Source: Roseicella sp. DB1501
GTDB taxonomy: Bacteria > Pseudomonadota > Alphaproteobacteria > Acetobacterales > Acetobacteraceae
Assembly: GCF_013112485.1 (NCBI RefSeq)
Contig: NZ_JABFHG010000007.1
Location: forward strand, 1 to 64,000
Length of the DNA stretch: 64,000 bases
Direction of reading: 5' to 3'
Shown here piece by piece: positions 27,216-35,079 of this stretch. Under the pieces are notes generated by a model, which saw only the letters and a list, made by a program, of their open reading frames with translations, ran no database searches and was not told the DNA's origin. How positions within the stretch are numbered: the first letter of the stretch is position 1; every line of letters begins with the position of its first letter. Made by a program: the position numbers and the translations under genes.

Positions 27216-27977
27216 TCAGACCGGCCGCACCCCGCGCGTCACCGCCTGGAAGGTCGCCACCGCCAGGGTCGTCGGGTCGAAGGGCTTGGTGATGACGAAG
27301 GCCGGCTCCAGGGCCTCGCCGGTCAGCAGCCGCTCGGGATAGGCGGTGACGAAGATCACCGGCGCCGTCAGGTGCTTCAGGATGCGCGCCACGGCATGCG
27401 CCCCGTCGCCCCCCGCGCCGAGATTGATGTCGGCCAGCACCAAGCCGGGCCGCTCCGCCTCGGCCAGCGCCACCGCCTCCGCCTCGGTCGCGGCGATGCC
27501 GACGACGCTGTGGCCGCAGCGCTCCACCAACTCCTGGATGTCGAGGGCGATGATCGGCTCGTCCTCGATGATCAGCACCCGGGTGGCGACCCCGGTGCGC
27601 AGGCTGTCCCGCGCCAGCCGCAGCTCAAGCTCGGCCGTCGCCGGCACGATCCGGCAGGCGGCCGCGGCGGCCGTCAGCGGCTGTTCCTCGAGCGCCGTCA
27701 GCAGCAGCAGCATGCGCTGCAGCAGCGACATCTCCCCCTCCGCCGCGCCGCCCTCGGGCGCCGGCTCGGCCGCCCTCACCCGGTCGCCGATCGCGCCATA
27801 GAGGGCGATTCGCGCCTCGGCATCGGCGGAGAGCCCCGCCGCCGAGCTGCCGAGCACCTGCCGCAGCGCCTCCGCCACCACCTCGTCGCCGCGTTGCTGG
27901 CTCCCGGTCAGGGCCCGGGCATAGCGCCGCGCATAGGGAAGCGCACGGATCAACGTGCCGCGATCCATTACTGTCAT
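27216..27977 (-). CDS. phyR: PhyR, anti-anti-sigma response regulator of the general stress response
   Basis: 253 residues. The N-terminal sigma-like domain (about 1-125) has GTLIRALPYARRYARALTGSQQRGDEVVAEALRQVL and SLLQRMLLLLTALEEQPLT. The C-terminal receiver (about 132-250) has RVLIIEDEPIIALDI, the phosphoacceptor Asp in LVLADINLG, VIFVTAYPERLL and the K in VITKPFD. When phosphorylated, PhyR binds NepR and frees EcfG. It is divergent from an EcfG-like gene, with nepR two genes further on. ATGs at 27977 and 27968 are both possible. Confidence 0.94.
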   Translation of the reverse strand: MTVMDRGTLIRALPYARRYARALTGSQQRGDEVVAEALRQVLGSSAAGLSADAEARIALYGAIGDRVRAAEPAPEGGAAEGEMSLLQRMLLLLTALEEQPLTAAAAACRIVPATAELELRLARDSLRTGVATRVLIIEDEPIIALDIQELVERCGHSVVGIAATEAEAVALAEAERPGLVLADINLGAGGDGAHAVARILKHLTAPVIFVTAYPERLLTGEALEPAFVITKPFDPTTLAVATFQAVTRGVRPV

Positions 27978-28046
27978 GTCGCTCGCGCCTCGACCGCTCC
28001 TCGGGTTGTCATCTGGCGCACAAGCCCGACGTCCTCGCTGCCATGG

Positions 28047-28583
28047 ATGCCATACGAGACGGTTGATATTGAGCGTCCGGTGACCGAACAAGCCACGGAT
28101 AGGGGACTGCGCGCCGCCCTCGCGGGATTGTTGCCCGAGTTGCGCGCCTTTGCCCGATTCCTCTGCGGCTCCCGCACCGAGGCGGACGACCTCGTGCAGG
28201 AAGCCCTCGCCCGCACCCTGCGCAGCCTGGACGACCGGACCGAGCCGGTGGAGGACCTCCGCGCCTGGTGCCTCGCCGTCATCCGCAACGTTTTCCACGA
28301 GCAGCTCCGGGCCCGTAAGCGCGAGGCGAACCGGCTGCGCGACGCCGTCCCGGAGGAGCCCCGCGCGCCGCCGCAGGAGACGCCCGGCCAGATGCGCGAC
28401 CTCGCCCGGGCGCTCGCCACCCTGCCGCCCCTGCTGCGCGAGGCCGTGATCCTGGTCGGCGCCCAGGGCCTGTCGCATGCCGAGGCGGCGGCGGTCTGCG
28501 GCGTGCCGGTCGGCACCATCAAGGCCCGCGTGTCGCGCGGGCGGAAACTGCTCGCCGAAACTCTCGGTTCTGTTACCTGCTAA
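28047..28583 (+). CDS. EcfG-like ECF sigma factor (first copy)
   Basis: 178 residues from the ATG at 28047 (a GTG at 28080 is an alternative). Sigma-2: LLPELRAFARFLCGSRTEADDLVQEALARTLRSL and LRAWCLAVIRNVFHEQLRARKRE. Sigma-4: LATLPPLLREAVILVGAQGLSHAEAAAVCGVPVGTIKARVSRGRKLL. The ALPxxxREAxILVGAxGxSxxEAAxxCGVxxGTIKxRVxRxR pattern is that of the EcfG/ECF15 group. It is divergent from phyR, 69 bp apart. Confidence 0.88.
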   Translation: MPYETVDIERPVTEQATDRGLRAALAGLLPELRAFARFLCGSRTEADDLVQEALARTLRSLDDRTEPVEDLRAWCLAVIRNVFHEQLRARKREANRLRDAVPEEPRAPPQETPGQMRDLARALATLPPLLREAVILVGAQGLSHAEAAAVCGVPVGTIKARVSRGRKLLAETLGSVTC

Positions 28584-28652
28584 CGGTTCCGCGATGCAAC
28601 CCCGGCCCGCTGGCGATCATTGGTCAGCATCAGAAAGCAAGGGGACGCATCG

Positions 28653-29270
28653 ATGGACGGCATGACCAATATCCAGCCGAAGACCACCGAGACGAAGCCG
28701 CGGCGCGGCACCCCGGCCAGCGCCGAGTTCCACAATCAGCTGGTTGCGCTTCTCCCCAAGCTTCGCGTTCAGGCCCTGGCGCTGACCCGGAATCGCGCCG
28801 CGGCGGAAGATCTGGTCCAGGATGCCGTGGCGAATGCTTTGGCGGCGCAGGAGAGCTTCACGCCGGGCACCAATTTCGCCGCCTGGATGCATCGCATCCT
28901 GCGCAACCGCTTCATCTCCACCCTGCGCAAGCAGCGCGAGACCACGGATATCGAGGACCTGCCGATGTCGGCCTTCGCGGTCGGCGCCGCGCATGAGGAT
29001 CGCATGGTGCTGAAGGAGCTCTCGCGTGCCCTTGGTCGCCTGCCGAGCGACCAGCGCGAGGCGCTGTTCATGGTGGTGCTGCAGGGTCTCTCCTATGAGG
29101 AGGTGGCGCAGGCCACCGGCTGCGCCGTCGGCACCGCCAAGAGCCGCGTCTTCCGGGCCCGCCGCCAGCTGCAGACCTGGCTGACCGGCGAGGAGCGGTC
29201 GGAGCGGCAGGTGTCGAGGACCGAGCGTTCCGACATCGTTCGGATTGGCGAAATCCGCGCCGGAGTCTAA
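28653..29270 (+). CDS. EcfG-like ECF sigma factor (second copy, beside nepR)
   Basis: 205 residues. Sigma-2: FHNQLVALLPKLRVQALALTRNRAAAEDLVQDAVANALAAQ and FAAWMHRILRNRFISTLRKQRE. Sigma-4: LGRLPSDQREALFMVVLQGLSYEEVAQATGCAVGTAKSRVFRARRQL. The start is the ATG behind aagggga. It differs strongly from the copy at 28047, so this locus has two general-stress-type sigma factors. The next gene encodes the NepR anti-sigma factor, which makes this copy the likely main target of the PhyR-NepR switch. Confidence 0.9.
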   Translation: MDGMTNIQPKTTETKPRRGTPASAEFHNQLVALLPKLRVQALALTRNRAAAEDLVQDAVANALAAQESFTPGTNFAAWMHRILRNRFISTLRKQRETTDIEDLPMSAFAVGAAHEDRMVLKELSRALGRLPSDQREALFMVVLQGLSYEEVAQATGCAVGTAKSRVFRARRQLQTWLTGEERSERQVSRTERSDIVRIGEIRAGV

Positions 29271-29342
29271 ACTGCTATGATGCGGAGTGCGGCGGCGGTC
29301 CTGTCACGGACCGCTGCCAGCCCGTCCTTCTCGGCGGCTGTG

Positions 29343-29540
29343 ATGGGCAAGACGGATCAGAAGAGACCGAACAATCCGGCCATGGCCGAGGCTGATCAGG
29401 AGGGCGAGGCGGTGGATAACGCCTTCGACCTGTGGCTGCGTCGTGGGTTGCACCAGCTTTACGACACGGTCGCAAAGGAGCCGATCCCCGAGGATCTGCT
29501 ACGGATGATTGAGGAAGATCGCAACTCCGAGCAGGAGTAA
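29343..29540 (+). CDS. nepR: NepR anti-sigma factor
   Basis: 65 residues if read from the ATG at 29343; upstream in-frame ATGs at 29277 and 29280 would give up to 87. The core NAFDLWLRRGLHQLYDTVAKEPIPEDLLRMIEED is the NepR signature: two helices that bind EcfG or, after stress, PhyR, with the invariant YDxxxxEPIPxxLLxLI segment. It lies directly after the second EcfG-like gene, the standard arrangement. Confidence 0.92.
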   Translation: MGKTDQKRPNNPAMAEADQEGEAVDNAFDLWLRRGLHQLYDTVAKEPIPEDLLRMIEEDRNSEQE

Positions 29541-30300
29541 GCGAGTGGTGGGCGCGCGGCGGCATCCGGTGAGAGGATGGGCACGGATCCGGGAGAGGCT
29601 TTGTCCTGGCCTCGCCACAGGCAATCCATGCCGCCCGCGGATCATGAGCATCTTCTAATATTTGATAGATTATCGATATTTTAAACCGGCAGCGGCTCAT
29701 ACTACAAAGGTCAGCGAAGCTGCCAAAAGGCAGCGCTCGAGGAGCTTCCGAGGAAGTTCGGCATTCTCAAGACGCTGAGGTGGCCCTTGGGAAAGCTTGA
29801 GCTTATCGGCCTGTCGGACATTTCGATGGAACAATTGTTCTCGAAGATTACGAAAACGGAGGCGCTGCTGCACGCCTTGAAGCACGAACTCGTGCGCCGC
29901 TGCCGGCCGGAGCTGGAGAACCCGATCCTGCACCGGCATAGCCTGAGCCAGCGAAGCATCCCCAGGAAGGCCCGACCGGTCGGATCTCGGCCGCCACTCT
30001 CCAAAAGCGCGGACTGGCGGGACTGAACCACCGCGGCCGGGGTCGCTGACGCGCAGTGCGTCAAGGAATTCGACTGGACATTGCCTGTTCTGGCCGTCCC
30101 GCGGATCCATTGCCCCCATCGCCGCTGCAGGCAGCATGGCGCCAGTGATGTAACGGAAATTATAGCAAGCGGAGAATGTCAGAATATCCGCGCCATGCTG
30201 CGCCTCACCGTGCGTCGTCCCGAAGAGCCATCATGCCGACATCGCGAGTTTCCTGCCCGATGCCTGGGGCCCGAAGGTCAGCATCGACGGGAGCGCCATC
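29541..30300. other. Long gap between nepR and the AraC gene
   Basis: The first 150 bases look like ordinary GC-rich spacer. At 29655-29690 there is an unusually A/T-rich patch with an imperfect palindrome (AATAT...ATATT around gatagattatcg), the only such patch in the core region. From about 29703 to 30026 one plus-strand frame stays open (see 29787). The last 270 bases hold nothing I recognise except coding-like codons just before the AraC ATG. Confidence 0.4.
29787..30026 (+). CDS. Possible small protein, unknown
   Basis: 79 residues from a TTG: LELIGLSDISMEQLFSKITKTEALLHALKHELVRRC is a plausible soluble helical sequence with normal composition, unlike shadow frames here. The frame remains open upstream to about 29703 (KAALEELPRKFGILKTLRWPLGK) without an ATG or GTG. 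It may be a real orphan gene with an unclear start, or a remnant. Confidence 0.28.
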   Translation: MGKLELIGLSDISMEQLFSKITKTEALLHALKHELVRRCRPELENPILHRHSLSQRSIPRKARPVGSRPPLSKSADWRD

Positions 30301-31101
30301 ATGCGGATCCGCACCGGGCCCAACGAGATCCGATGCCGAACCCCGGCACACCTGGTCCTGATCCGGTTCGCGCCGCAATCCCGGCGCGAGATCATGCTGA
30401 ACGGCGCCCAGCGATCGGTCTTGCGGGCTGCCGCCGGTTCGATGGAGATCATGCCGGCCTCCTCCGATCTTTTCGCCCGCTGGACCACACCCAAGGATTC
30501 CCTGCTGCTGGCCCTCGATCACGACCCGCTCGCCCGGCTCGCTGGCATCGAGCCGGGGACGGATGATTTCGAGTTCCATCCCCCGCAACCTGGCACGATC
30601 GACGAGAAGGCGACGTTCATCGCGGCCATGATCAAGGACGAGATGGACCACGGCATTTATATGAACACGGCGTATTTCAACGCCCTGATCACCGTCCTGA
30701 AGATTCACCTCCTCAGGGGCTATTCATCCCTCGTCCCGAGCGGCCCTTCCCCGGACCGTGGCGGGCTTCCGCCGCATTCCTGGCGGAAGGTGACGGACTA
30801 CATCCAGGCCAACCTGGCGGCGGACCTGTCCATCCCGCATCTGGCCGGGCTGCTGGGCCTGTCGCCCAGCCACTTCCTGCGCTGCTTCCGCCAGTCCTGC
30901 GGCCGGGCCCCCCACCAATACGTCCTGGAGCAGCGGCTGGCGCTGGCCGAGCACCTCGCCAGGACGACCCGCACGCCCCTGGCTAAGGTCGCCGAGATGG
31001 CCGGCTTCTCCAGCGCCAGCCATATGACGGCGATGATGCGGCGGTTGCGGAACGCCACGCCGGGCGCCTTGCGCCGCGAGGCGCGGCAGCAGCACCCGTA
31101 A
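30301..31101 (+). CDS. AraC-family transcriptional regulator
   Basis: 266 residues. The C-terminal 100 residues carry the two AraC HTH motifs: VTDYIQANLAADLSIPHLAGLLGLSPSHFLRCFRQSCGRAPHQYVLEQRLALAEHL and LAKVAEMAGFSSASHMTAMMRRLRNATPGALRR. The N-terminal 160 residues are a cupin-like sensor without recognisable ligand residues. In-frame coding-like codons (ADIASFLPDAWGPKVSIDGSAI) precede the ATG but no start codon is found there, so the true N-terminus may be longer or was lost by a frameshift. It is convergent with leuA. Confidence 0.85.
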   Translation: MRIRTGPNEIRCRTPAHLVLIRFAPQSRREIMLNGAQRSVLRAAAGSMEIMPASSDLFARWTTPKDSLLLALDHDPLARLAGIEPGTDDFEFHPPQPGTIDEKATFIAAMIKDEMDHGIYMNTAYFNALITVLKIHLLRGYSSLVPSGPSPDRGGLPPHSWRKVTDYIQANLAADLSIPHLAGLLGLSPSHFLRCFRQSCGRAPHQYVLEQRLALAEHLARTTRTPLAKVAEMAGFSSASHMTAMMRRLRNATPGALRREARQQHP

Positions 31102-31140
31102 GGCGGGGCCACCGCCGCGCGGCCCATGCGGCGCGCGCCC

Positions 31141-32733
31141 TCAGGCCGAGAGCGCCGTCTGCATCTCGGGCGGCGCCGTCCGCGCCCGCTTGGCCAGCAG
31201 CTTGTTCAGCGCATGCACATAGGCGCGGGCCGAAGCGACAATGGTGTCGGTATCCGAGCCCTGCCCGTCCACCAGCTTGCCGTTCTCCTCCAGCCGCACC
31301 GTCACGCGGGCCTGGGCATCGGTGCCGCCGGTCACGCTCTGCACCGCGTAGAGCTTCAGCCCGACCTCGTGCGGGAAGGCCTGGCGGATGGCGATGAAGG
31401 TGGCATCCACCGCGCCGTCGCCGCTCGCCATGCCGTCATGCCGCTGGCCGTCGATCTCGAGCGTCACCGAGGCCATGGGCTTGGTGCCGAGGCCGGTCGA
31501 GACGTTCAGCCCGGTCAGCTTCACCCGGTCGTTGCCGCGCACCACCTCGTCATCGACCAGGGCGGCGACGTCCTCGTCATAGACCACCTTCTTGCGGTCG
31601 GCGATGTCCTTGAAGCGGCGGAAGGCGTCGTTCAGCGCGTTGTCGCCGAGCTCGCCATAGCCCAGCGCCTTCAGCTTGTCGCGGAAGGCGGCGCGGCCGG
31701 AATGCTTGCCGAGCACCAGGGAGTTGGTCGACCAGCCGACGCTCTCCGGCGTCATGATCTCGTAGGTCGAGGCGTCCTTCAGCACGCCGTCCTGGTGGAT
31801 GCCGCTCTCATGCGCGAAGGCGTTGCGGCCGACGATCGCCTTGTTCGGCTGCACGTCGAAGCCGGTGATGGTCGCCAGCAGCCGGCTGGTCTTCAGGATG
31901 CGCTCGGAGGTGATGCCGGTGCGGAAGGGCAGCGCGTCGTGCCGCGTGCGCAGCGCCATCGCCACCTCCTCGAGGCTGGCATTGCCCGCCCGCTCGCCGA
32001 TGCCGTTGATCGTGCTCTCGATCTGCCGCACGCCGGCCTGGATGGCGGCGACGGTGTTGGCCACCGCCATGCCGAGGTCGTTGTGGTTGTGCGCCGAGAG
32101 CACGACCTTCTCGATGCCCGGCACCCGGTTGCGCAGGTCGCGGAAGATCCGCGCCATGTCCTCGGGCAGCGAGTAGCCGACCGTGTCGGGGATGTTGATG
32201 GTGGTGGCGCCCGCCTTGATCGCGGTTTCGACGCAGCGGCAGAGGAAGTCGGGATCGGTGCGGCTGCCGTCCTCGGCGGACCATTCCACGTCGTCGGAAT
32301 GGCTGCGGCCGAGGGTGACGCTGCGCTCGATCGCCTCCAGCACCTCCTCGCGGCTCATGCGCAGCTTCACCCGCATGTGCAGGTCGCTGGTCGCCAGCAC
32401 GATATGGACGCGCTTGCGGGCGGCGGGCTTCAGCGCCTCGCCCGAGGCGTTGATGTCGGCGGCGTTGGCGCGCGACAGGCTGGCCACCACCGGGCCGTCC
32501 TTGGCGAATTTACGGGCGATCGACTGCACGCTCTCGAAATCGCCGGGCGAGGCGATGGCGAAGCCCGCCTCCATGACGTCGACGCCGAGCTCGGCCAGCG
32601 CCTCGGCCATGCGCAGCTTCTCCTCGAGGTTCATCGAGAAGCCGGGCGACTGCTCGCCGTCGCGCAGGGTCGTGTCGAAGAAGATGATGCGGTTGTCGTC
32701 CAGCGTGCCGAAGCTGGGATGGGTGATGGCCAT
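31141..32733 (-). CDS. leuA: 2-isopropylmalate synthase, first step of leucine synthesis
   Basis: 530 residues, type I LeuA. The enzyme condenses 2-oxoisovalerate with acetyl-CoA. The TIM barrel has RIIFFDTTLRDGEQSPGFSMN with metal Asp and Arg, SDVEWSAED-like (HSDDVEWSAEDGSRTD), INIPDTVGYSLPEDM and the metal ligands in LSAHNHNDLGMAVANT. The catalytic NAFAHESGIHQDGVLK segment is intact. The C-terminal regulatory domain (about 400-530) senses leucine. A Leu-rich leader ORF lies 93 bp upstream on the same strand, so control by attenuation is likely. Confidence 0.97.
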   Translation of the reverse strand: MAITHPSFGTLDDNRIIFFDTTLRDGEQSPGFSMNLEEKLRMAEALAELGVDVMEAGFAIASPGDFESVQSIARKFAKDGPVVASLSRANAADINASGEALKPAARKRVHIVLATSDLHMRVKLRMSREEVLEAIERSVTLGRSHSDDVEWSAEDGSRTDPDFLCRCVETAIKAGATTINIPDTVGYSLPEDMARIFRDLRNRVPGIEKVVLSAHNHNDLGMAVANTVAAIQAGVRQIESTINGIGERAGNASLEEVAMALRTRHDALPFRTGITSERILKTSRLLATITGFDVQPNKAIVGRNAFAHESGIHQDGVLKDASTYEIMTPESVGWSTNSLVLGKHSGRAAFRDKLKALGYGELGDNALNDAFRRFKDIADRKKVVYDEDVAALVDDEVVRGNDRVKLTGLNVSTGLGTKPMASVTLEIDGQRHDGMASGDGAVDATFIAIRQAFPHEVGLKLYAVQSVTGGTDAQARVTVRLEENGKLVDGQGSDTDTIVASARAYVHALNKLLAKRARTAPPEMQTALSA

Positions 32734-32786
32734 GGGTGTGATCCTTCGGAGCGGTGTCGTCAGCCAGGCGGGCGCGCAGGCGGCGC

Positions 32787-32801
32787 CTCAGGTCCCCTGA
32801 G
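32787..32801 (-). promoter_or_regulatory. Hairpin in the leuA leader, candidate attenuator part
   Basis: Minus strand CTCAGG-GGA-CCTGAG forms a perfect 6-bp stem between the leader stop and leuA. There is no U-run, so if attenuation occurs the terminator could be a larger GC-rich fold of the 32740-32825 segment or be Rho-dependent. Confidence 0.3.
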
Positions 32802-32825
32802 CGGTGGCGGCCGGTCAGCCGCGCG

Positions 32826-32948
32826 TCACGCCCAGGGGCGGCTAAGTCGAAGGAGGAGAAGGCCGAGGGGCAGGCGCGCGCGGCCGGCGGCGGGAAGGCC
32901 GCGGATCAGGCCATTGAGAGGGCCCAGCTTGCGCGCATGCGATGCCAT
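32826..32948 (-). CDS. Leu-rich leader peptide of leuA (candidate attenuator ORF)
   Basis: 40 residues ending [15 protein letters not shown], with four consecutive Leu codons (CTT CTC CTC CTT) and eight Leu in the last 20 residues. It lies on the leuA strand, and its stop is 93 bp before the leuA ATG. Leader peptides rich in the end product are the classic sensor of ribosome-mediated attenuation, known for leuA in several proteobacteria. The ribosome site is weak and the start (ATG at 32948) is tentative; only the C-terminal part matters for the mechanism. Confidence 0.45.
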   Translation of the reverse strand: MASHARKLGPLNGLIRGLPAAGRARLPLGLLLLRLSRPWA

Positions 32949-33008
32949 CGTGGCGGGCACCCTAGCCAGGGCGGCCGTGGTCGTCCAGTCCGGAAATCGG
33001 CGGGCGGA

Positions 33009-33037
33009 TTGCGCCGCGCCGCCCCATCCCCTATAGG
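33009..33037 (+). promoter_or_regulatory. Promoter of rpmE
   Basis: TTGCGC at 33009-33014, a 17-bp spacer and TATAGG at 33032-33037, 55 bp before the rpmE ATG. Both boxes and the spacing equal the tRNA-Ser promoter. The leuA-rpmE spacer (32734-33092) otherwise holds the leuA leader. Confidence 0.55.
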
Positions 33038-33092
33038 CCGCAGCTTCCCGCGGCCGGTCGGTATCGGCTGCGCCAAGCTGCATGAGCGCGCC

Positions 33093-33320
33093 ATGAAGTC
33101 CGACATCCATCCCGATTATCACGAGATCACCATCGTCATGACCGATGGGACGACCTTCAAGACCCGGTCCTGCATGGGCAAGGAAGGCGACACGCTGCGG
33201 CTCGACATCGACCCGAAGTCGCACCCGGCCTGGACCGGCGTGCAGCGCGTGATCGACACCGGCGGGCAGGTGGCGAAGTTCAACAAGCGCTTCGCCAGCA
33301 TCGGCACGCGGAAGAAGTAG
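33093..33320 (+). CDS. rpmE: 50S ribosomal protein L31
   Basis: 75 residues: [40 protein letters not shown], then SHPAWTG and FNKRFASIG, the alphaproteobacterial L31. Only one Cys is present, so it is the zinc-free type. Monocistronic. Confidence 0.95.
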   Translation: MKSDIHPDYHEITIVMTDGTTFKTRSCMGKEGDTLRLDIDPKSHPAWTGVQRVIDTGGQVAKFNKRFASIGTRKK

Positions 33321-33381
33321 TCTCTCAACCCTCAGGCGCCGGGCGCGAGCCTCACGGTTTGCTTGGCTTCACCGCGATTGC

Positions 33382-33428
33382 GGCGGGCCCGTTCGGGGCC
33401 TCGGACTGGTCAAAGGACCGGTCCGTTT
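33382..33428 (+). repeat. Dispersed intergenic palindrome, family 1 (partial copy)
   Basis: CGTTCGGGGCCTCGGAC-TGG, a short spacer, then GACCGGTCCGTT recurs at 36155-36198, and in shortened form on the minus strand at 56640-56707. It is non-coding and lies between rpmE and hsp20. Confidence 0.6.
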
Positions 33429-33464
33429 GCCTAAGCCATTCGTCTCGCCTGATAATTTTCGGCA

Positions 33465-33503
33465 GCGCCGCCCCCTTGAACCGGGGGGCGGCGCTTTCCA
33501 TGT
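33465..33503 (+). promoter_or_regulatory. Strong hairpin overlapping an RpoH-type promoter for hsp20
   Basis: GCGCCGCCCCC-TTGAACC-GGGGGGCGGCGC (33465-33494) followed by TTT could end rpmE transcription. Embedded in it, CTTGAA at 33475-33480 and CCATGT at 33498-33503, 17 bp apart, match the alphaproteobacterial RpoH pattern (CTTGAA, 15-18 bp, CCATAT-like). So one segment may terminate the upstream unit and start the heat-shock gene. Confidence 0.5.
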
Positions 33504-33509
33504 GGGGGT

Positions 33510-33632
33510 GGCACGAGGCGCCCTGATGGGGTCTCGGGCGTGGTTCCCGCCTTTCGCGGTGCCCGGATCGGGGCCGCTGCGGTCGGGGACCGCTGGCGAT
33601 GATCGACCTTGCTTCCCTAAGGAGGTTCGACT
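33510..33632 (+). ncRNA. ROSE-like RNA thermometer in the hsp20 leader
   Basis: The last leader segment reads CGACCTTGCTTCCCTAAGGAGGTTCG: CTTCC can pair with the GGAGG ribosome site, and the TTGCT just before it is the conserved U(U/C)GCU of ROSE elements. A preceding hairpin GCGGTC-GGG-GACCGC lies at about 33573-33588. A long, structured leader before a small heat-shock gene is the standard ROSE setting in alphaproteobacteria. The 5' limit depends on the promoter at 33475-33503. Confidence 0.6.
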
Positions 33633-34118
33633 GTGAACACCCTCGACTTCTCCCCCCTCTTCCGCACCGCCATCGGCTTCGACCGGCTCGCCCGGCAGCT
33701 CGAGAGCGCGCGCAGCCTTGGCGACGCCCAGGGCTACCCCCCCTACAACATCGAGAAGACCGGCGAGGACACCTATGTCCTGACCATGGCCGTCGCCGGC
33801 TTCGGCCCGGGCGACATCGATGTGGTGGCGCGAGAGAACGTGCTGACCGTCGCTGGCCGCGCCCCGCAGCCCGAGGAAGGCCGCAGCTTCCTGCATCGCG
33901 GCATCGCCGGCCGTGCCTTCGAGCGCCGCTTCGTGCTTGCCGACCATATCGTGGTCGAGGGCGCGACGCTGGAGAACGGGCTGCTGCAGCTCGGCCTCAA
34001 GCGCGTGGTGCCCGAGGCGCTGAAGCCGCGGCAGATCCCGGTGCAGGCCGGCAAGCCGCCGGTGCAGCCGCAGATCACCACGGCCAATGAGCAGGATGGC
34101 CAGGCCCAGGCGGCCTGA
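33633..34118 (+). CDS. Small heat-shock protein, Hsp20 family
   Basis: 161 residues from a GTG with a perfect aaggagg site. NTLDFSPLFRTAIGFDRLARQLE is the typical alphaproteobacterial IbpA-like start. The alpha-crystallin domain spans about 30-125 (YPPYNIEKTGEDTYVLTMAVAGFGPGDIDVVARENVLTVAGR, FLHRGIAGRAFERRFVLADHIVV, ATLENGLLQLGLKRVVPEALKPRQIPV). It holds unfolding proteins for refolding. Expression is expected to be controlled by RpoH and by the leader thermometer. Confidence 0.95.
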   Translation: MNTLDFSPLFRTAIGFDRLARQLESARSLGDAQGYPPYNIEKTGEDTYVLTMAVAGFGPGDIDVVARENVLTVAGRAPQPEEGRSFLHRGIAGRAFERRFVLADHIVVEGATLENGLLQLGLKRVVPEALKPRQIPVQAGKPPVQPQITTANEQDGQAQAA

Positions 34119-34149
34119 GCCTCGGCCGACCGAGCCTGTGAAGAAGGGA

Positions 34150-34176
34150 CGGCGGGGGTTTCCCCGCCGGCTTTTT
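34150..34176 (+). terminator. Terminator after hsp20
   Basis: GGCGGGG-GTTT-CCCCGCC stem followed by ggcTTTTTc; a good intrinsic terminator 32 bp after the hsp20 stop. Confidence 0.75.
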
Positions 34177-34229
34177 CATGACCTCCGAGGTCATGGATTC
34201 GCTGCGCCCGGCGCGGCAGGCTGCGCCGC

Positions 34230-35069
34230 ATGTCCGGCCTCCAGACCACCGCCCCGCACGCCGCCCCCGCGCCCGCCACGGCCGGGGCGCTGCTCGCCCG
34301 CGCCCGCCGCGCGCGCCGCCTCAGCCAGATGGACCTGGCGCTGGAGACGGGTATCTCCACCCGCCACCTCAGCTTCGTCGAGACCGGCCGCTCGCGGCCG
34401 AGCCCGGGCCTGGTGCTGCGGCTCTGCGAGGCGCTCGGCGTGCCGCCGCGCGAGGCGGATGGCGTGCTGCTCGCCGCCGGCCACGCCCCGGCGCATCGCG
34501 AGACGCCGCTCGAGGCCCCGGCCATGGCCGAGGTGCTGACGGCGCTGCGGCTGATCCTGGCGCGGCACGACCCGCTGCCGGCGGTGGCCTTCGACGCCGC
34601 CTGGGACATCGTCATGGTGAACGAGGCCTATGGCGCGGCGCTCGACGCGCTGCTGGCCGGCGGCGCCGAGCCGGCGCTCGGCGGCGCCGCGCCGCCCCAC
34701 CTCGCCCTGCTGCCGGCGCCGCGGCCGAACCTGCTGCGGCTGCTCTGCCACCCCGCCGGCGCCCGGCGGCTCCTTGCCAACTGGCCCGAGGTGGCGCGCG
34801 CCCTGATCGAGCGCATCCAGCGCGAGGCGCGGCTGCCGAGCGCCGATCCCGACCGCCAGCCGCCGCTCGCGGAGGCGCTGGCGCAGCCAGGCGTCGCGGC
34901 GCTGCTGCGCCACCGCCCGGCCGGGCCCGCCGTGCCGCTGCTGGTGCCGGTCGAGATGCCGCGGCCGGAGGGAGGCACCCAGCGCTTCCTGACCACCATC
35001 GCCACCCTCGGCACGGCGCAGGACCTGACGCTGCGGGAGTTGCGGATCGAAACCTATCACCCCGCGTGA
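34230..35069 (+). CDS. XRE-family regulator with MmyB-like sensor domain
   Basis: 279 residues. The N-terminal HTH is at about 18-75 (GALLARARRARRLSQMDLALETGISTRHLSFVETGRSRPSPGLVLRLCEALGVPPRE). The C-terminal MmyB-like ligand domain (about 110-275) has YDAAW-like FDAAWDIVMVNEAYGAAL, NLLRLLCHPAG and QRFLTTIATLGTAQDLTLRELRIETYHPA. Such proteins are thought to bind fatty-acid-like ligands and often repress a neighbouring oxidoreductase. None is adjacent here, so the target is unknown. Confidence 0.85.
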   Translation: MSGLQTTAPHAAPAPATAGALLARARRARRLSQMDLALETGISTRHLSFVETGRSRPSPGLVLRLCEALGVPPREADGVLLAAGHAPAHRETPLEAPAMAEVLTALRLILARHDPLPAVAFDAAWDIVMVNEAYGAALDALLAGGAEPALGGAAPPHLALLPAPRPNLLRLLCHPAGARRLLANWPEVARALIERIQREARLPSADPDRQPPLAEALAQPGVAALLRHRPAGPAVPLLVPVEMPRPEGGTQRFLTTIATLGTAQDLTLRELRIETYHPA

Positions 35070-35079
35070 TCGGGTCGCC

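Noticed and set aside
31126-33036. A 636-codon plus-strand frame over leuA
   Set aside because: Antisense shadow; leuA on the minus strand has full catalytic motifs.
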